A DNA stretch of 64,000 nucleotides from Cohnella sp. WQ 127256 (GCF_024519285.1 NZ_JAMZCY010000007.1:1-64000), one strand, 5' to 3'. Counted from the stretch's first letter, positions 18,299 to 28,267 are shown. Translations and numbers: made by a program. Notes: a model not told the origin generated them from the letters alone.

Positions 18299-19241
18299 GA
18301 GGAAGGCCATCCTAGACACTTCAAGTGGCGGAGTATCCTTGGAATCTGCTTTAGTTATGCCCCTGTTCCTGATGTTCGTTTTATTTCTGGTGTTCATGGT
18401 CCAAACAGCGGTTATTTCTATGGCACTGCATGGTGCACTATCGCAAACAACAAGACAGGCCGCATCCACTTGGTACCCCATTTCTCTAGCTACAGATCAA
18501 GCAAGAAGCTCTGAGCTAAATGAACAAATCGAGCATTGGAATGAGAAGTGGCTTGAAGTTGGAGACACCGTGAAGCAATACGGGAAGTGGTTGCCATCAC
18601 CTATGAAGGAGTGGGCTGAACAAGCGACTAACCATACGTTCTCATTGGAGCAGAACGCAGCTAAGCTTGCCTTCAGCCAACTCATGAAGCAGTTCATAGA
18701 TGAGAATGTGCTGGATGGATCCAGAATTACAATGACCTCGGTTAGCTTGCCGGACGTAGAGGATAGGAGTGCAGCCTATTTAACCTTAGAAGCTGAGTAC
18801 TCTCTACCTGTTCAAGTTCCTTTTATTGGTCGAAGGTTAGTCATTCGGGAATCAGCAAGGGAGCGGGTATGGATAGGGGGAAGTCCTTCATCTTCACGGA
18901 TCGTGGAGGATGGAAAGGATAATGGGTTTAACGTTACATTTGTTTCCTTGGAGCCGAACCCAGTTAAGCCAGGACGTAAAGCGACGCTAACGATACGAAC
19001 GACACCGGGAGCTGTTGTCGATCTGTCTATTATTTATAAAAGTGGATCAAGTCAGGCTAAGCATCTCGGTAGCGCAACTGCGGACGATACGGGATTGGTT
19101 TCCTGGACCTGGCACGTTTCTGGTCGGACAACACCTGGGCTATGGAATTGGCAGGTTACAAACTCTACCGGAGGGGTTTGGAAGCAGGAGTTTGAAGTTG
19201 CTGGTAAAGGAGCCAATGGATTTAAGGAGGGTGGAGAGTGA
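18261..19241 (+). CDS. TadE-like protein with C-terminal Ig-like domain
   Basis: 326 residues. Leader ending SSG, then GVSLESALVMPLFLMFVLFLV, a class III pilin helix with Glu at +5. The segment to about residue 210 is a TadE-like extracytoplasmic part. From about residue 222 (NVTFVSLEPNPVKPGRKATL) to the end it reads like an immunoglobulin-type beta sandwich of bacterial surface proteins. This could be a tip or adhesive minor pilin (inferred). Confidence 0.75.
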   Translation: MKRHLSPIALINKRKAILDTSSGGVSLESALVMPLFLMFVLFLVFMVQTAVISMALHGALSQTTRQAASTWYPISLATDQARSSELNEQIEHWNEKWLEVGDTVKQYGKWLPSPMKEWAEQATNHTFSLEQNAAKLAFSQLMKQFIDENVLDGSRITMTSVSLPDVEDRSAAYLTLEAEYSLPVQVPFIGRRLVIRESARERVWIGGSPSSSRIVEDGKDNGFNVTFVSLEPNPVKPGRKATLTIRTTPGAVVDLSIIYKSGSSQAKHLGSATADDTGLVSWTWHVSGRTTPGLWNWQVTNSTGGVWKQEFEVAGKGANGFKEGGE

Positions 19242-19723
19242 GCATATGGATTATGGTTATCGTAAGTGTTCTGCTTGTATGTGCATGTTGGACGGATTTA
19301 CGACACATGCAGATTCCCAATACATTGACGCTACTGTTTGCAGGAAGTGGAGTGATGTATCACTTATTGTTTCATGGAATTAATGGGTTTGGGTGGGCCT
19401 TGGTTGGTGTATTATCCGGGTTCATTCCTCTTTATATCATGCATCGCTTTGGAGGAATTGGCGGGGGGGATGTGAAGTGGTTCGGGGCGTTCGGGGCTTG
19501 GGTAGGACCCGCATTAACATTCCAGTTGCTCCTATTTTCCATACTCTTCGCTGGAGGAATTGCAAGTGTCCTGCTCATGCTTCGTCTTCCGGGACTACGG
19601 ACATTAGGAAGAAGAATGAAGTGGCCGTGGGGGAAACATCCGATCACAGGTGGTAAAGGAGTGCAGTTTCCTTTTATGCTGGCGGTTGCCCCCGGCTTTA
19701 TGATCTTATTGGGGAAAGGATAG
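19238..19723 (+). CDS. Prepilin peptidase, A24 family (TadV/CpaA type)
   Basis: 161 residues from GTG 19238, which overlaps the upstream TGA, with GGAGGGTGGAG just before. Short A24 form without the methylase domain. The two catalytic Asp are in CWTDLRHMQIPN (Asp20) and GGGDVKWF (Asp78). It should cleave the leaders of the Flp, TadE-like and TadG-like proteins encoded just upstream. Membrane segments account for most of its length. Confidence 0.93.
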   Translation: MSIWIMVIVSVLLVCACWTDLRHMQIPNTLTLLFAGSGVMYHLLFHGINGFGWALVGVLSGFIPLYIMHRFGGIGGGDVKWFGAFGAWVGPALTFQLLLFSILFAGGIASVLLMLRLPGLRTLGRRMKWPWGKHPITGGKGVQFPFMLAVAPGFMILLGKG

Positions 19724-19730
19724 AGATGAT

Positions 19731-21308
19731 ATGGAGTCTTTGGTCGTTCGGTTTGAGCAGAAAAGGGGCCACTATTTGATATTGGAACGAAACCCTCCGC
19801 TCTCCCATGAAGAGTTAAATGAGACTCAGTTCCACATGATAAAGCAATGTGAAATTCCGGGTTTGCTAGCACTCGAAACTGAGGAATACGATGGTCAGGT
19901 TTCCCTTCGGTATGCCTTATCAGGTACTCGTATGTTATCTGAAGTTATGCGAACGTCTACTTGGTCGATGACCGATATGATGGGGGCTTTATGCAGGCTT
20001 GCTGAGGTGCTAGAAGAATGCAGACTATATTTGTTAGATGCGGATCGCATACGCCTGCAGGATGAATTTATCTTTGTTGGCGATGAGTGGCATGATCTTA
20101 AATTTATCTATCTCCCTATCGATATGCCTACACTTCATAGAGCAGATGATTTGGAGAGACTTATTATTAGGTGGATGATGAAGGTGAAGGAGCCAGAAGG
20201 ACAAATTTTGCAAAATGTCTTGAAGCTTGTTTCAGCTGCTGATTTTATGCCTATTAGTTTAAGTCGATATGCAAGGCAATACTTAGCAGGTACATACAAT
20301 GATGTAAGAGTGGCATCACGCAATATCGTGGCACCTTCAATCCCCATAAGGATAGCAGATGAAGTTAAACCCACAGTCGCGAAGTCATCCCGATCATGGG
20401 ATTTTCTCCATCCTGTATCCGGTGATCTACACCCCGTTTCTGAAATGTGGGGTGACCTGCCAGAGCTACGCGGGGACAAGAGTTATGCTAAGGGGATCCA
20501 TGAAGAGCAAGCTAATGAAGTGGGAGCTTCTTTTGACGTTAACCGGTGGCGCATCATCATACTTTGTGTGACTGTATTCCTCGTGGCAGTTGTATGGAAA
20601 GTGCTCTATTTAGCTGAACTTAGCAAACAAAAGCTATTATTGTGCTTATGTGTAACTCTGATATTAGGCTCGGGGGTATTGATTTTATGGAATGGCATGC
20701 CTAATTGGATGAAGAGAAGACGATTGCCATCTATCCAACCGACAAGCAGTGAAATCGATAAATCCTTTCAAATGGATAGAAATGATAATGGAACGGCGCC
20801 TGGACAGTGGGCTGTCCCAAGATTTCCTTCCCTTCCAACAGAATCGCCTCCTAGTACTCCGAGTCAATATGCAATGGAAGACAAATTAATAAGCTATGGT
20901 ATGCCTGGAGAACTTGGAAGCCCCCAAGTCGCGACGGAAACGACATGGATTTCAACCTCGAATGATCAAACAGCATATCTAGATCATAAGCAAGCCCCTA
21001 AAGCTGAAGCTTATTGTTTGGTATGGAAGACGAAGGATGCAGGCTACCGAATCCCTTTACGAGGGAATTCACTGGTCATCGGGAGATCAGCTGAGGCAGC
21101 ACAACACGTGGATGAGACGATGGGGATATCAAGAGCGCATGTAGAATTCGTACGGGTATCCGAACAATGGAAGATTAAAGATCTTGGTTCAAGAAACGGA
21201 AGCAGGCTTAATGATAAACCGATGGCACCATATGAACTATATACTCTGAATACTGGGGATTGTCTAACCATTGCTAATTCACAATACTGCTTCCAGCAAG
21301 TGGAGTGA
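19731..21308 (+). CDS. DUF6382-type and FHA domain protein
   Basis: 525 residues. The first ~190 residues match the DUF6382-type domain seen in Paenibacillaceae FHA proteins (assigned from memory). Two adjacent hydrophobic segments lie around residues 278-325. A Pro/Ser-rich linker follows, then a C-terminal FHA domain with GNSLVIGRSAEAAQHVD, ISRAHVEF and DLGSRNGSRLND, which carries the Arg, Ser, Asn residues that bind phosphothreonine. The start follows the peptidase gene by 7 nt. It probably links pilus assembly to Ser/Thr kinase signalling (inferred). Confidence 0.85.
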   Translation: MESLVVRFEQKRGHYLILERNPPLSHEELNETQFHMIKQCEIPGLLALETEEYDGQVSLRYALSGTRMLSEVMRTSTWSMTDMMGALCRLAEVLEECRLYLLDADRIRLQDEFIFVGDEWHDLKFIYLPIDMPTLHRADDLERLIIRWMMKVKEPEGQILQNVLKLVSAADFMPISLSRYARQYLAGTYNDVRVASRNIVAPSIPIRIADEVKPTVAKSSRSWDFLHPVSGDLHPVSEMWGDLPELRGDKSYAKGIHEEQANEVGASFDVNRWRIIILCVTVFLVAVVWKVLYLAELSKQKLLLCLCVTLILGSGVLILWNGMPNWMKRRRLPSIQPTSSEIDKSFQMDRNDNGTAPGQWAVPRFPSLPTESPPSTPSQYAMEDKLISYGMPGELGSPQVATETTWISTSNDQTAYLDHKQAPKAEAYCLVWKTKDAGYRIPLRGNSLVIGRSAEAAQHVDETMGISRAHVEFVRVSEQWKIKDLGSRNGSRLNDKPMAPYELYTLNTGDCLTIANSQYCFQQVE

Positions 21309-21335
21309 GTAGAGTTGGAGCTTGATCGAAGGAAC

Positions 21336-21368
21336 AAAAAAGCCCTAGCGGGTTATATCCCGCAGGGC
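21336..21368 (-). terminator. Terminator overlapping the epimerase stop codon
   Basis: On the minus strand GCCCTGCGGG, ATATAA, CCCGCTAGGGC, TTTTTTG. The TAG stop of the 21345-22250 gene is inside the 3' arm, so the last eight codons encode half of the hairpin. Confidence 0.85.
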
Positions 21369-22250
21369 ACCTTCTAGCTTTGGAAAAGTAAACTCAAATC
21401 CATGGTCTAACAGCTTACGGGGCATTGCCTTTTGTCCTGTCAGTACTAATGTGCTCATTTCTCCTAGAACAGATTTCAGCAAAATCCCTGGGACAGGAAA
21501 CCAATGGGGGCGTTTCGTTACCCGACCAAGCAAGCGACCAAATTCATCATTAGAAACGGGATCAGGTGCAACGGCATTAACTGGTCCTGATAATGTAGTG
21601 TCATCCAAGCAGAAAAGAATGAGAGAAACCATGTCTTGAAGATGAATCCAAGGCAAGCCTTGCTGCCCATTGCCAATGCGCCCCCCACCGAACAAACGAT
21701 AAGGGAGACGAATGAGCGGGAATGCACCACCTTCACGAGCACAAACGAGACCAATTCGGAGCTTCACCAAACGCTTAACAGAAATCTGATCAGCAGCCTC
21801 TTCCCATTTGACTACGGTATTACCTAGGAAGTCAGCAGGTACAACGGGAGAACTCTCATCGAAAACCATCTCACCAGAATGCCCGTAAAGTGAAATTCCA
21901 GATGCATTGATGACAACACTAGGTGGATAGCTCATTCGCTTGATATGATGTGCAATTTGGGCGGCAGCATCTATTCTTGAAGACACAATTGTGTCTTTAG
22001 CCTTCTTCGTCCACCTTTGATTAATGGATTCTCCGGCTAAGTTCACAATTCCATCAAATCCGCTTAGACGATCAGGATCAGCACTCCACTCTGACCAAGT
22101 TACATATTTGGGATGAGGAAGGGCTGTGTCGAATGGGGATTTCAAAGGTTTGTTCCTTGTAATAATCCACACCTCATCCCCTCGGGACAATAGTGCATGC
22201 GTCAGGGCTTTTCCTATGAAACCTGAACCACCACACAGCAATATCCGCAT
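21345..22250 (-). CDS. TIGR01777 family epimerase/SDR protein (YfcH type)
   Basis: 301 residues. The start MRILLCGG is preferred because GAGGAGGGG lies 6-7 nt before it; the longer frame from 22271 puts this site inside the gene. N-terminal Rossmann motif GGSGFIGKAL, then NLAGESINQRWT and the SGISLYGHSG block with the YG pair of the family, and the C-terminal DUF1731-type tail (VLTGQKAMPRKLLDHGFEFTFPKLEGAL). Probably an NAD(P)-dependent sugar-type epimerase or reductase; substrate unknown. Last of three minus-strand genes. Confidence 0.88.
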   Translation of the reverse strand: MRILLCGGSGFIGKALTHALLSRGDEVWIITRNKPLKSPFDTALPHPKYVTWSEWSADPDRLSGFDGIVNLAGESINQRWTKKAKDTIVSSRIDAAAQIAHHIKRMSYPPSVVINASGISLYGHSGEMVFDESSPVVPADFLGNTVVKWEEAADQISVKRLVKLRIGLVCAREGGAFPLIRLPYRLFGGGRIGNGQQGLPWIHLQDMVSLILFCLDDTTLSGPVNAVAPDPVSNDEFGRLLGRVTKRPHWFPVPGILLKSVLGEMSTLVLTGQKAMPRKLLDHGFEFTFPKLEGALRDITR

Positions 22251-22270
22251 TTCACCCCTCCTCTTATCCA

Positions 22271-22693
22271 TTACTGCTTATCGATTGAAACAATTGTATT
22301 TTGGTTGATTTTCTCGCCGTTTACTTCTAGTTTTTCTGAAGTGTATTGGAATTTGACAGGAGTTCCCTCTTCCCAAGAATCCACCTTCTCAGCGATTTCA
22401 GGGCTAACCTGGAATCCCGCTGGACCTTTGTCGGTTGTGATCTCAATCGCATGACTATCTTGTAAACCAACGTATTTACCAGAACCAGAATGCGTTTCTG
22501 CTGAAGCCGAAGGGCTGGCGCTTTCTGTTTCAGGAGCCACGCTAGCACTTGAACTAGGGCTTGGACTAGCTGAAAGTGAAGGACTGGAAGATGGCACCGA
22601 GTTATTATTGTTGCTGCTGCATGCCGTTCCCATCAAAACTAAGGTAAGTACGGCAACGCTCATGGCCATAGCCGGTTTGTTGTGTTTTTTCAT
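22271..22693 (-). CDS. Small lipoprotein with Ser/Pro linker
   Basis: 140 residues from ATG 22693, chosen because AGGAGGTG precedes it and it starts the signal MKKHNKPAMAMSVAVL; lipidation at Cys25 (LMGTACSS). Residues 27-70 are a low-complexity Ser/Pro/Ala spacer that would lift the C-terminal domain off the membrane. The C-terminal ~65 residues (GKYVGLQDSHAIEITTDKGP to IVSIDKQ) form a small beta domain seen in hypothetical proteins of Bacillales; no function is recognised. Confidence 0.8.
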   Translation of the reverse strand: MKKHNKPAMAMSVAVLTLVLMGTACSSNNNNSVPSSSPSLSASPSPSSSASVAPETESASPSASAETHSGSGKYVGLQDSHAIEITTDKGPAGFQVSPEIAEKVDSWEEGTPVKFQYTSEKLEVNGEKINQNTIVSIDKQ

Positions 22694-22776
22694 GAATGAC
22701 TTACACCTCCTATAGAGGTTAAACGAAAAAAAAGAACAAAGGTTTCGTTTTTCGGTTTGGAGCACAGTAGCCTCAT

Positions 22777-23211
22777 CTATTCTAGGAGATGGTTATAGGC
22801 GGAATAGTCGATCTTATTTTTCTCTAGAAAATCTTTAAGACTACGGTGATCGCGAGGCGGAGTTGCCCGAATGTAGCCTTCAATACAGTGCTCTGTTGTA
22901 ACTTCGGAAGAGCCACTCTCCACTGCGAGTTGGCCAATCTTCGCTGCGATGGAATGACTAGCTATGTCCCTGAATGGACCTGGAACAGGAGATACAAGCT
23001 TATGTAGCATGTCCTTTGATTCATCCGTCCATAGCTCACGGCTTCGCTCAACCCAATAATTTTGCCAATCTAACTTTGACTTTCCATCCTTCTGGGGTAA
23101 TACTTTCAAGAATTTGCGGAACATAAAGAACCCGCCAATACACATAAACGCGACAAGAAGGATTGTCCAAAAACCAATAAAATAAATAAACCAGTCGGGC
23201 GTTGATTTCAT
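22777..23211 (-). CDS. DUF2621 family membrane protein (YneK-like)
   Basis: 144 residues from ATG 23211, three codons inside the longer GTG frame, because GAGGTG lies at normal distance. One N-terminal membrane segment (about 5-30, WFIYFIGFWTILLVAFMCIGG), then a soluble part with WQNYWVERSRELWTDESK and CIEGYIRATPPRDHRSLKDFL. It resembles B. subtilis YneK (DUF2621). Function unknown. It leads a minus-strand group with the lipoprotein and epimerase genes, although an 83-bp gap separates it from the next. Confidence 0.75.
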   Translation of the reverse strand: MKSTPDWFIYFIGFWTILLVAFMCIGGFFMFRKFLKVLPQKDGKSKLDWQNYWVERSRELWTDESKDMLHKLVSPVPGPFRDIASHSIAAKIGQLAVESGSSEVTTEHCIEGYIRATPPRDHRSLKDFLEKNKIDYSAYNHLLE

Positions 23212-23359
23212 ATTGATCACCTCATTTTGAAATTATAGCTCATTTCTAGATTTATTTCGATGTTCGCGATACAATAGGGAATAATTAAGAGATCAGGTCC
23301 CGACGCAGGTCCCGACTAAGCGTGCTGGATAAGGATCGGAAGGCGAGAGGAGCAATATC

Positions 23360-24490
23360 ATGTTGAAGATTGGATCTCATGTGTCGTTTTCCGACAAGGG
23401 ATTGTTGAGTGCTACCAAGGAGGCGGCATCTTACGGCTCGGGTACTTTCATGATTTACACCGGAGCACCTCAAAATACACGCAGAAAGCCAATCGAGGAT
23501 TTATATATCCCCGAAGGTAAAGAGTTAATGGCAGTTAACGGTATCGAAGAGATTGTCGTTCATGCTCCCTACATTATTAATCTTGGCTCCTATAAGGAAG
23601 ATACATTCCGACTTGCCGTTGATTTTCTTCAAGAGGAAATTCGCCGTACACATAAGATCGGTGTGAAAAATATTGTCCTTCATCCAGGCGCTTATACGGA
23701 CAAGGATGCAGAATACGGTATTGCGCGTATCGCAGAGGGTTTAAATGAAGTGCTAGAAGCCACGAAGGAAACAGACGTTAATATTGCACTCGAGACGATG
23801 GCTGGCAAAGGAACTGAAATCGGTCGTAGCTTCGAGGAGCTTGCGCAAATTATAGAACGGGTACAGCTTAATAATCGCCTAACGGTATGTATGGACACCT
23901 GCCATATCCACGATGCGGGTTATGATATCGTTGGAGATATCGATGGGGTTCTTCGTAAGTTTGATCAAATTGTTGGACTTGATCGGATTGCAGTCGTCCA
24001 CGTGAATGATAGTAAAAATCCTGTAGGGGCTTCGAAAGACCGACATGCTCCGATTGGTTCAGGTTGGATCGGCTACGATGGAATAGCTGGCGTGGTAGGT
24101 CACGAGCTTTTAAAGGACAAGCCTTTCGTTCTGGAAACTCCGTGGATTGGTAAAAATGAAAAAACGGAACGTCCGATGTACGAAGCGGAAATTGCAATGC
24201 TGCGAGGAACAACGGAGGATCGTTTCGGTGGGGAGTTCCTTGAAGACGTGGAGCGTCTACATCACTTCTACGATAAAGTAGGTATTGATTCCCGTTTATA
24301 CGTTCTGAATACGTGGGAGTTGATCAAATCCGACGCTAAGGCCAGAAAGGCTGATCCTCGGGAACCGATGGAAAGGCTTTACGATATGCTGATGGAGCAT
24401 CGTGTTCTGTCAGACGAATACAGTGAAGAGGCAGTCAATCAGCGTTTGCTCGGTTTTCTTGCTGGTCAGGAATGGCTATCTAATCAATAG
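23360..24490 (+). CDS. nfo: Endonuclease IV (AP endonuclease) with C-terminal extension
   Basis: 376 residues. The first ~282 are a complete AP endonuclease TIM barrel with zinc ligands in [49 protein letters not shown] and ETPW. It cleaves 5' to abasic sites in base excision repair. From residue ~283 about 94 extra residues follow, charged and mostly helical ([20 protein letters not shown] to GQEWLSNQ), absent from the ~285-300-residue enzymes of E. coli and B. subtilis. GAGAGGAGC precedes the ATG. purU follows by 24 bp. Confidence 0.93.
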   Translation: MLKIGSHVSFSDKGLLSATKEAASYGSGTFMIYTGAPQNTRRKPIEDLYIPEGKELMAVNGIEEIVVHAPYIINLGSYKEDTFRLAVDFLQEEIRRTHKIGVKNIVLHPGAYTDKDAEYGIARIAEGLNEVLEATKETDVNIALETMAGKGTEIGRSFEELAQIIERVQLNNRLTVCMDTCHIHDAGYDIVGDIDGVLRKFDQIVGLDRIAVVHVNDSKNPVGASKDRHAPIGSGWIGYDGIAGVVGHELLKDKPFVLETPWIGKNEKTERPMYEAEIAMLRGTTEDRFGGEFLEDVERLHHFYDKVGIDSRLYVLNTWELIKSDAKARKADPREPMERLYDMLMEHRVLSDEYSEEAVNQRLLGFLAGQEWLSNQ

Positions 24491-24514
24491 ATTCAGAGGG
24501 GAAGAGAAAGAACG

Positions 24515-25414
24515 ATGAGTCACATTAATCAACCTCAGGTGAACAAGCGGCTTGAGGATAAGAGCATTAGAGCACGGATGTTAATTTCTTGTCCGGATAA
24601 AGCGGGAATTGTTGCTGCGGTATCACAATTTCTGTACGAACAAGGTGCAAATATCGTACAATCCGATCAATATACAATGGATCCAGAGGGTGGGATGTTC
24701 TTCATGCGGATCGAATTCGATCTGCTTGAATTAGAACAACGTCTACCTTCCCTACAAGAGGATTTCAATCGAGTAGCGGATCGCTTTACAATGAGATGGA
24801 GCATTTTTCGCGCAGCTCGGCAGAAGAGAATCGCGATCTTCGTCTCGAAGGAAGATCATTGCTTAGTAGAGCTTTTGTGGCAGTGGCAAGCTGGGGATCT
24901 CGATGCCGAGATTAGCATGGTTATTAGTAACCATGATGATATGAGAGGGCTCGTCGAATCCTTCGGAATTCCTTACCACCATGTTCCGGTCACGGCGGAT
25001 ACGAAAGTGGAAGCCGAACAGAAGCAAAGGGAGCTCACTGCAGGCAAAATCGATTTAATCGTACTAGCTAGATACATGCAGATCGTTACTCCCAAATTTA
25101 TTGAGCAGTACCATAATCGGATTATTAACATCCATCATTCCTTTTTACCGGCATTCGTCGGAGGCAAGCCTTATCAGCAAGCTTATAACCGCGGTGTTAA
25201 GCTCATCGGAGCAACGGCGCATTATGTAACGGAAGAGCTGGATGGTGGACCAATCATTGAACAAGACGTACAGCGGGTTAGCCATCGCGATAATGTGAAC
25301 GAGCTGAAGCGTATGGGGCGTCATATCGAGAGAATTGTTCTTGCTCGTGCTGTTAAATGGCATGTGGAAGATAGATTGCTCGTCTATCAAAATAAAACCG
25401 TTGCGTTTGTGTAA
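24515..25414 (+). CDS. purU: Formyltetrahydrofolate deformylase
   Basis: 299 residues. An N-terminal ACT domain (RMLISCPDKAGIVAAVSQFL) is followed by a formyltransferase-type catalytic domain with NIHHSFLPAFVG (His and Asn region) and GATAHYVTEELDGGPII (catalytic Asp in ELDGGP). It hydrolyses 10-formyl-THF to THF and formate, balancing one-carbon pools. Probably co-transcribed with nfo. A terminator follows. Confidence 0.94.
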   Translation: MSHINQPQVNKRLEDKSIRARMLISCPDKAGIVAAVSQFLYEQGANIVQSDQYTMDPEGGMFFMRIEFDLLELEQRLPSLQEDFNRVADRFTMRWSIFRAARQKRIAIFVSKEDHCLVELLWQWQAGDLDAEISMVISNHDDMRGLVESFGIPYHHVPVTADTKVEAEQKQRELTAGKIDLIVLARYMQIVTPKFIEQYHNRIINIHHSFLPAFVGGKPYQQAYNRGVKLIGATAHYVTEELDGGPIIEQDVQRVSHRDNVNELKRMGRHIERIVLARAVKWHVEDRLLVYQNKTVAFV

Positions 25415-25438
25415 ACGAATACCAAGTGGTAAACGAAT

Positions 25439-25470
25439 AAAAGGAACCTGGGAGATCGGGTTCCTTTTAT
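25439..25470 (+). terminator. Terminator after purU
   Basis: AAAAGGAACC / GGTTCCTTTT around TGGGAGATCG, then ATTATTTTT. Perfect 10-bp stem. Confidence 0.88.
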
Positions 25471-25679
25471 TATTTTTACAGATAGTTACTTGAAACGTTT
25501 GGAACGATGGAGTGAGAGTAACAAGATCATCGATATTTTTGAGTCTTAAGGTTAGGCATAAAAGATGGAAATAGGCGAAGCATAATGGTACAATATTTCA
25601 CAGTATGTATGTGAAAAACGTTTTATTTGACGTGCGAATGACACTTTTAGCAGGCTTTTAATTAGGAGGAATTAATCCA

Positions 25680-27692
25680 ATGACTGTTAGTACTAACGTA
25701 ATTGACCAATTATCTGTTACCACAGTTCGTACGCTTTCTATTGATGCTATCGAAAAGGCAAAATCCGGTCACCCGGGAATGCCAATGGGTGCTGCACCAA
25801 TGGGCTACCAACTTTTCGCTAAAACAATGAAGCATAATCCATCCAAGCCACAATGGATCGATCGCGACCGTTTCGTTCTATCGGCTGGACATGGTTCCAT
25901 GCTGCTATACTCTTTACTTCATCTAAGTGGCTATGATCTGCCGCTTGAAGAGCTGAAAAACTTCCGTCAATGGGGTTCTTTAACGCCAGGACATCCGGAA
26001 TTCGGACATACTGCAGGTGTAGATGCAACAACGGGGCCACTAGGTCAAGGACTTGCTATGGCTGTGGGTATGGCTTTAGCTGAAGCTCAATTGTCAGCCA
26101 CTTACAATCGTGACGGTTATGACGTCATTAACCACTTTACATACTCGATCTGTGGAGATGGAGATTTGTCGGAAGGAATCTCCTCCGAAGCTGCTTCGAT
26201 GGCTGGTCATATGAAGCTCGGTAAGTTGGTCCTTCTATACGATTCCAACGATATTTCCCTTGATGGTGAGTTGAGCCTTTCGTTCTCCGAGAACGTGGGA
26301 CAACGATTCGAGGCATACGGCTGGCAGTACCTTCGCGTAGAGGACGGCAACGATCTTGACGCGCTAGCTAAAGCAATCGAGGAAGCACAAGCAGAACCTT
26401 CCAAACCGACCCTCATCGAGGTTAAAACAGTGATCGGCTACGGTTCCCCGAACAAAGGTGGAAAAGGTGGACATGCAGGTCCGCACGGTTCCCCACTTGG
26501 AGCGGACGAAGCGAAATTGACGAAGGGCTTCTATGAATGGCCGCATGAAGAGTTCCATGTTCCTGAAGAGGTTCGTGCACATTTTGCAGAAGTTAAAAAA
26601 TCGGGCGAACAAGCGAATGCGGCTTGGGACGCGCAATTCGCTAAATATAAAGCTGAATACCCTGAGCTTGCTGCTCAATTCGAAGACGCGTTTGCTGGCA
26701 ATTTGCCAAGCGGCTGGGATGCTGATCTTCCTGTGTACACGACGGAAGACAAGCCCCTTTCCACTCGTGTTGCTTCAGGTAACGCTTTGAACGGGTTAGC
26801 GAAAAACGTGCCTCAGCTTGTGGGCGGATCCGCTGACTTGGAAAGCTCCACGATGACTCACTTGAAGGGTCTTCCTGTATTTAAACCAGGTAACTATGAC
26901 GGGCGTAACATCTACTTCGGTATCCGCGAATTCGGTATGGCTGCCGCAATGAATGGAATTATGCTGCATGGTGGCTTGAAAGTATACGGCGGTACGTTCT
27001 TTGTATTCACCGATTACCTTCGTCCAGCGGTACGTTTGGCAGCACTTATGGGTCTGCCTGTCGTTTACGTATTGACACATGATAGCATCGCAGTTGGTGA
27101 AGATGGCCCTACGCATGAGCCGATCGAGCAATTGGCTTCCATCCGTATCATTCCGAACCTGACGGTTATCCGTCCTGCTGATGGCAATGAAACTTCTGCG
27201 GCTTGGGCATATGCGCTACAAAACAAAGACAACCCGGTTGCATTGGTGCTGACTCGCCAAAACTTGCCGATCCTCGAAGGAACTGCGAACGCACGCGATT
27301 CCATTTCCAAAGGCGGTTATGTTGTTTCTGAAGCGGCTAATGGAAATCCGCAAGGTATCCTCATTGCAACAGGCTCTGAAGTGCAGCTTGCTGTTGCTTC
27401 TCAGAAAGCGTTGGCAGAGCAAGGCATACACGTTCGTGTTGTTAGCTTGCCAAGCTTCGATCTGTTCGAGAAACAGGATGCAAGCTACAAGGAAAGTGTT
27501 CTGCCTAAAGCGATTAAAGCTCGTCTTGCTATCGAAATGGCTAGTCCATTCGGTTGGGAGCGTTATGTTGGAGACAGCGGAGCTATTATCGGAATTTCTA
27601 CTTTTGGAGCTTCCGCGCCGGGCGACCGCGTCATTCAAGAATATGGCTTCACAGTAGACAATGTTGTCGCACAATACAAAAAATTAGTGTAA
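25680..27692 (+). CDS. tkt: Transketolase
   Basis: 670 residues, normal length, AGGAGGAATTAATCC ahead of the ATG. Motifs: [30 protein letters not shown], thiamine diphosphate motif CGDGDLSEG with DSNDIS, and in the pyrimidine-binding domain [21 protein letters not shown] with [16 protein letters not shown]. It transfers two-carbon units in the non-oxidative pentose phosphate path. Codon use is strongly biased (many GCG, CGT and AAC codons), as expected for a highly expressed gene. ppnP follows after 27 bp. Confidence 0.97.
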   Translation: MTVSTNVIDQLSVTTVRTLSIDAIEKAKSGHPGMPMGAAPMGYQLFAKTMKHNPSKPQWIDRDRFVLSAGHGSMLLYSLLHLSGYDLPLEELKNFRQWGSLTPGHPEFGHTAGVDATTGPLGQGLAMAVGMALAEAQLSATYNRDGYDVINHFTYSICGDGDLSEGISSEAASMAGHMKLGKLVLLYDSNDISLDGELSLSFSENVGQRFEAYGWQYLRVEDGNDLDALAKAIEEAQAEPSKPTLIEVKTVIGYGSPNKGGKGGHAGPHGSPLGADEAKLTKGFYEWPHEEFHVPEEVRAHFAEVKKSGEQANAAWDAQFAKYKAEYPELAAQFEDAFAGNLPSGWDADLPVYTTEDKPLSTRVASGNALNGLAKNVPQLVGGSADLESSTMTHLKGLPVFKPGNYDGRNIYFGIREFGMAAAMNGIMLHGGLKVYGGTFFVFTDYLRPAVRLAALMGLPVVYVLTHDSIAVGEDGPTHEPIEQLASIRIIPNLTVIRPADGNETSAAWAYALQNKDNPVALVLTRQNLPILEGTANARDSISKGGYVVSEAANGNPQGILIATGSEVQLAVASQKALAEQGIHVRVVSLPSFDLFEKQDASYKESVLPKAIKARLAIEMASPFGWERYVGDSGAIIGISTFGASAPGDRVIQEYGFTVDNVVAQYKKLV

Positions 27693-27719
27693 CTCATACA
27701 GGGGAGCTGGAGAGAGACG

Positions 27720-28034
27720 ATGTCGCAATATAACAATGTATCCATAGTGAAGAAAGCAAATGTATATTTCGAAGGCAAAGTAACAAGCCGTGCGGTCATT
27801 TTTGCAGACGGAACTAAAGTGACGCTAGGCATCATGCTTCCAGGGGAATATGAATTCGGAACAGCCCAGAAGGAAATCATGGACATTCAAGCGGGCGAGC
27901 TTTCCGTATTGCTTCCCGGCAATGATGAATGGTTAGAAATTACTGAGCCAACGAAATTCGAAGTGCCTGCTAACTCCAGCTTTAAGTTGAAAGTTAACAC
28001 CGTTACCGATTATATTTGCTCGTATATCGATTAA
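27720..28034 (+). CDS. ppnP: Pyrimidine/purine nucleoside phosphorylase PpnP (DUF1255)
   Basis: 104 residues, GGGGAGCTGGAGAG before the ATG. A single cupin fold matching PpnP (YaiE): [52 protein letters not shown] and [11 protein letters not shown]. The family performs phosphorolysis of nucleosides to base and (deoxy)ribose 1-phosphate, whose product feeds the pentose phosphate path, so co-transcription with tkt is reasonable. Confidence 0.93.
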   Translation: MSQYNNVSIVKKANVYFEGKVTSRAVIFADGTKVTLGIMLPGEYEFGTAQKEIMDIQAGELSVLLPGNDEWLEITEPTKFEVPANSSFKLKVNTVTDYICSYID

Positions 28035-28063
28035 TCGGACAAAGAGTCTAGATTATGCTGTTA

Positions 28064-28104
28064 AAAAGATGGTTCCTGTATTTATCAGGAATCATCTTTT
28101 TTTT
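28064..28104 (+). terminator. Terminator after ppnP
   Basis: AAAAGATGGTTCCTG / CAGGAATCATCTTTT around TATTTAT, with T8. Confidence 0.92.
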
Positions 28105-28267
28105 GTCTATTTTTTGACATTTGTGTTCTCGGACTGATTTTTTATTTTATTTTATAAAAATGTTGCATTATTGCTAAATTCTTGTCGGATTGTTCAGAAA
28201 TAGATCAGTTTATGCTGATAGATTATATGTTGTGGAAGTGTAAATAATAAAAAAGGGAGAATAATGG

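Noticed and set aside
23299..23320. Short direct repeat of AGGTCCCGAC before nfo
   Set aside because: Two 10-bp copies only; no regulatory family matches and it may be chance.
27216..27674. 152-codon minus-strand frame inside tkt
   Set aside because: Antisense to strongly codon-biased transketolase; the bias itself opens long antisense frames.
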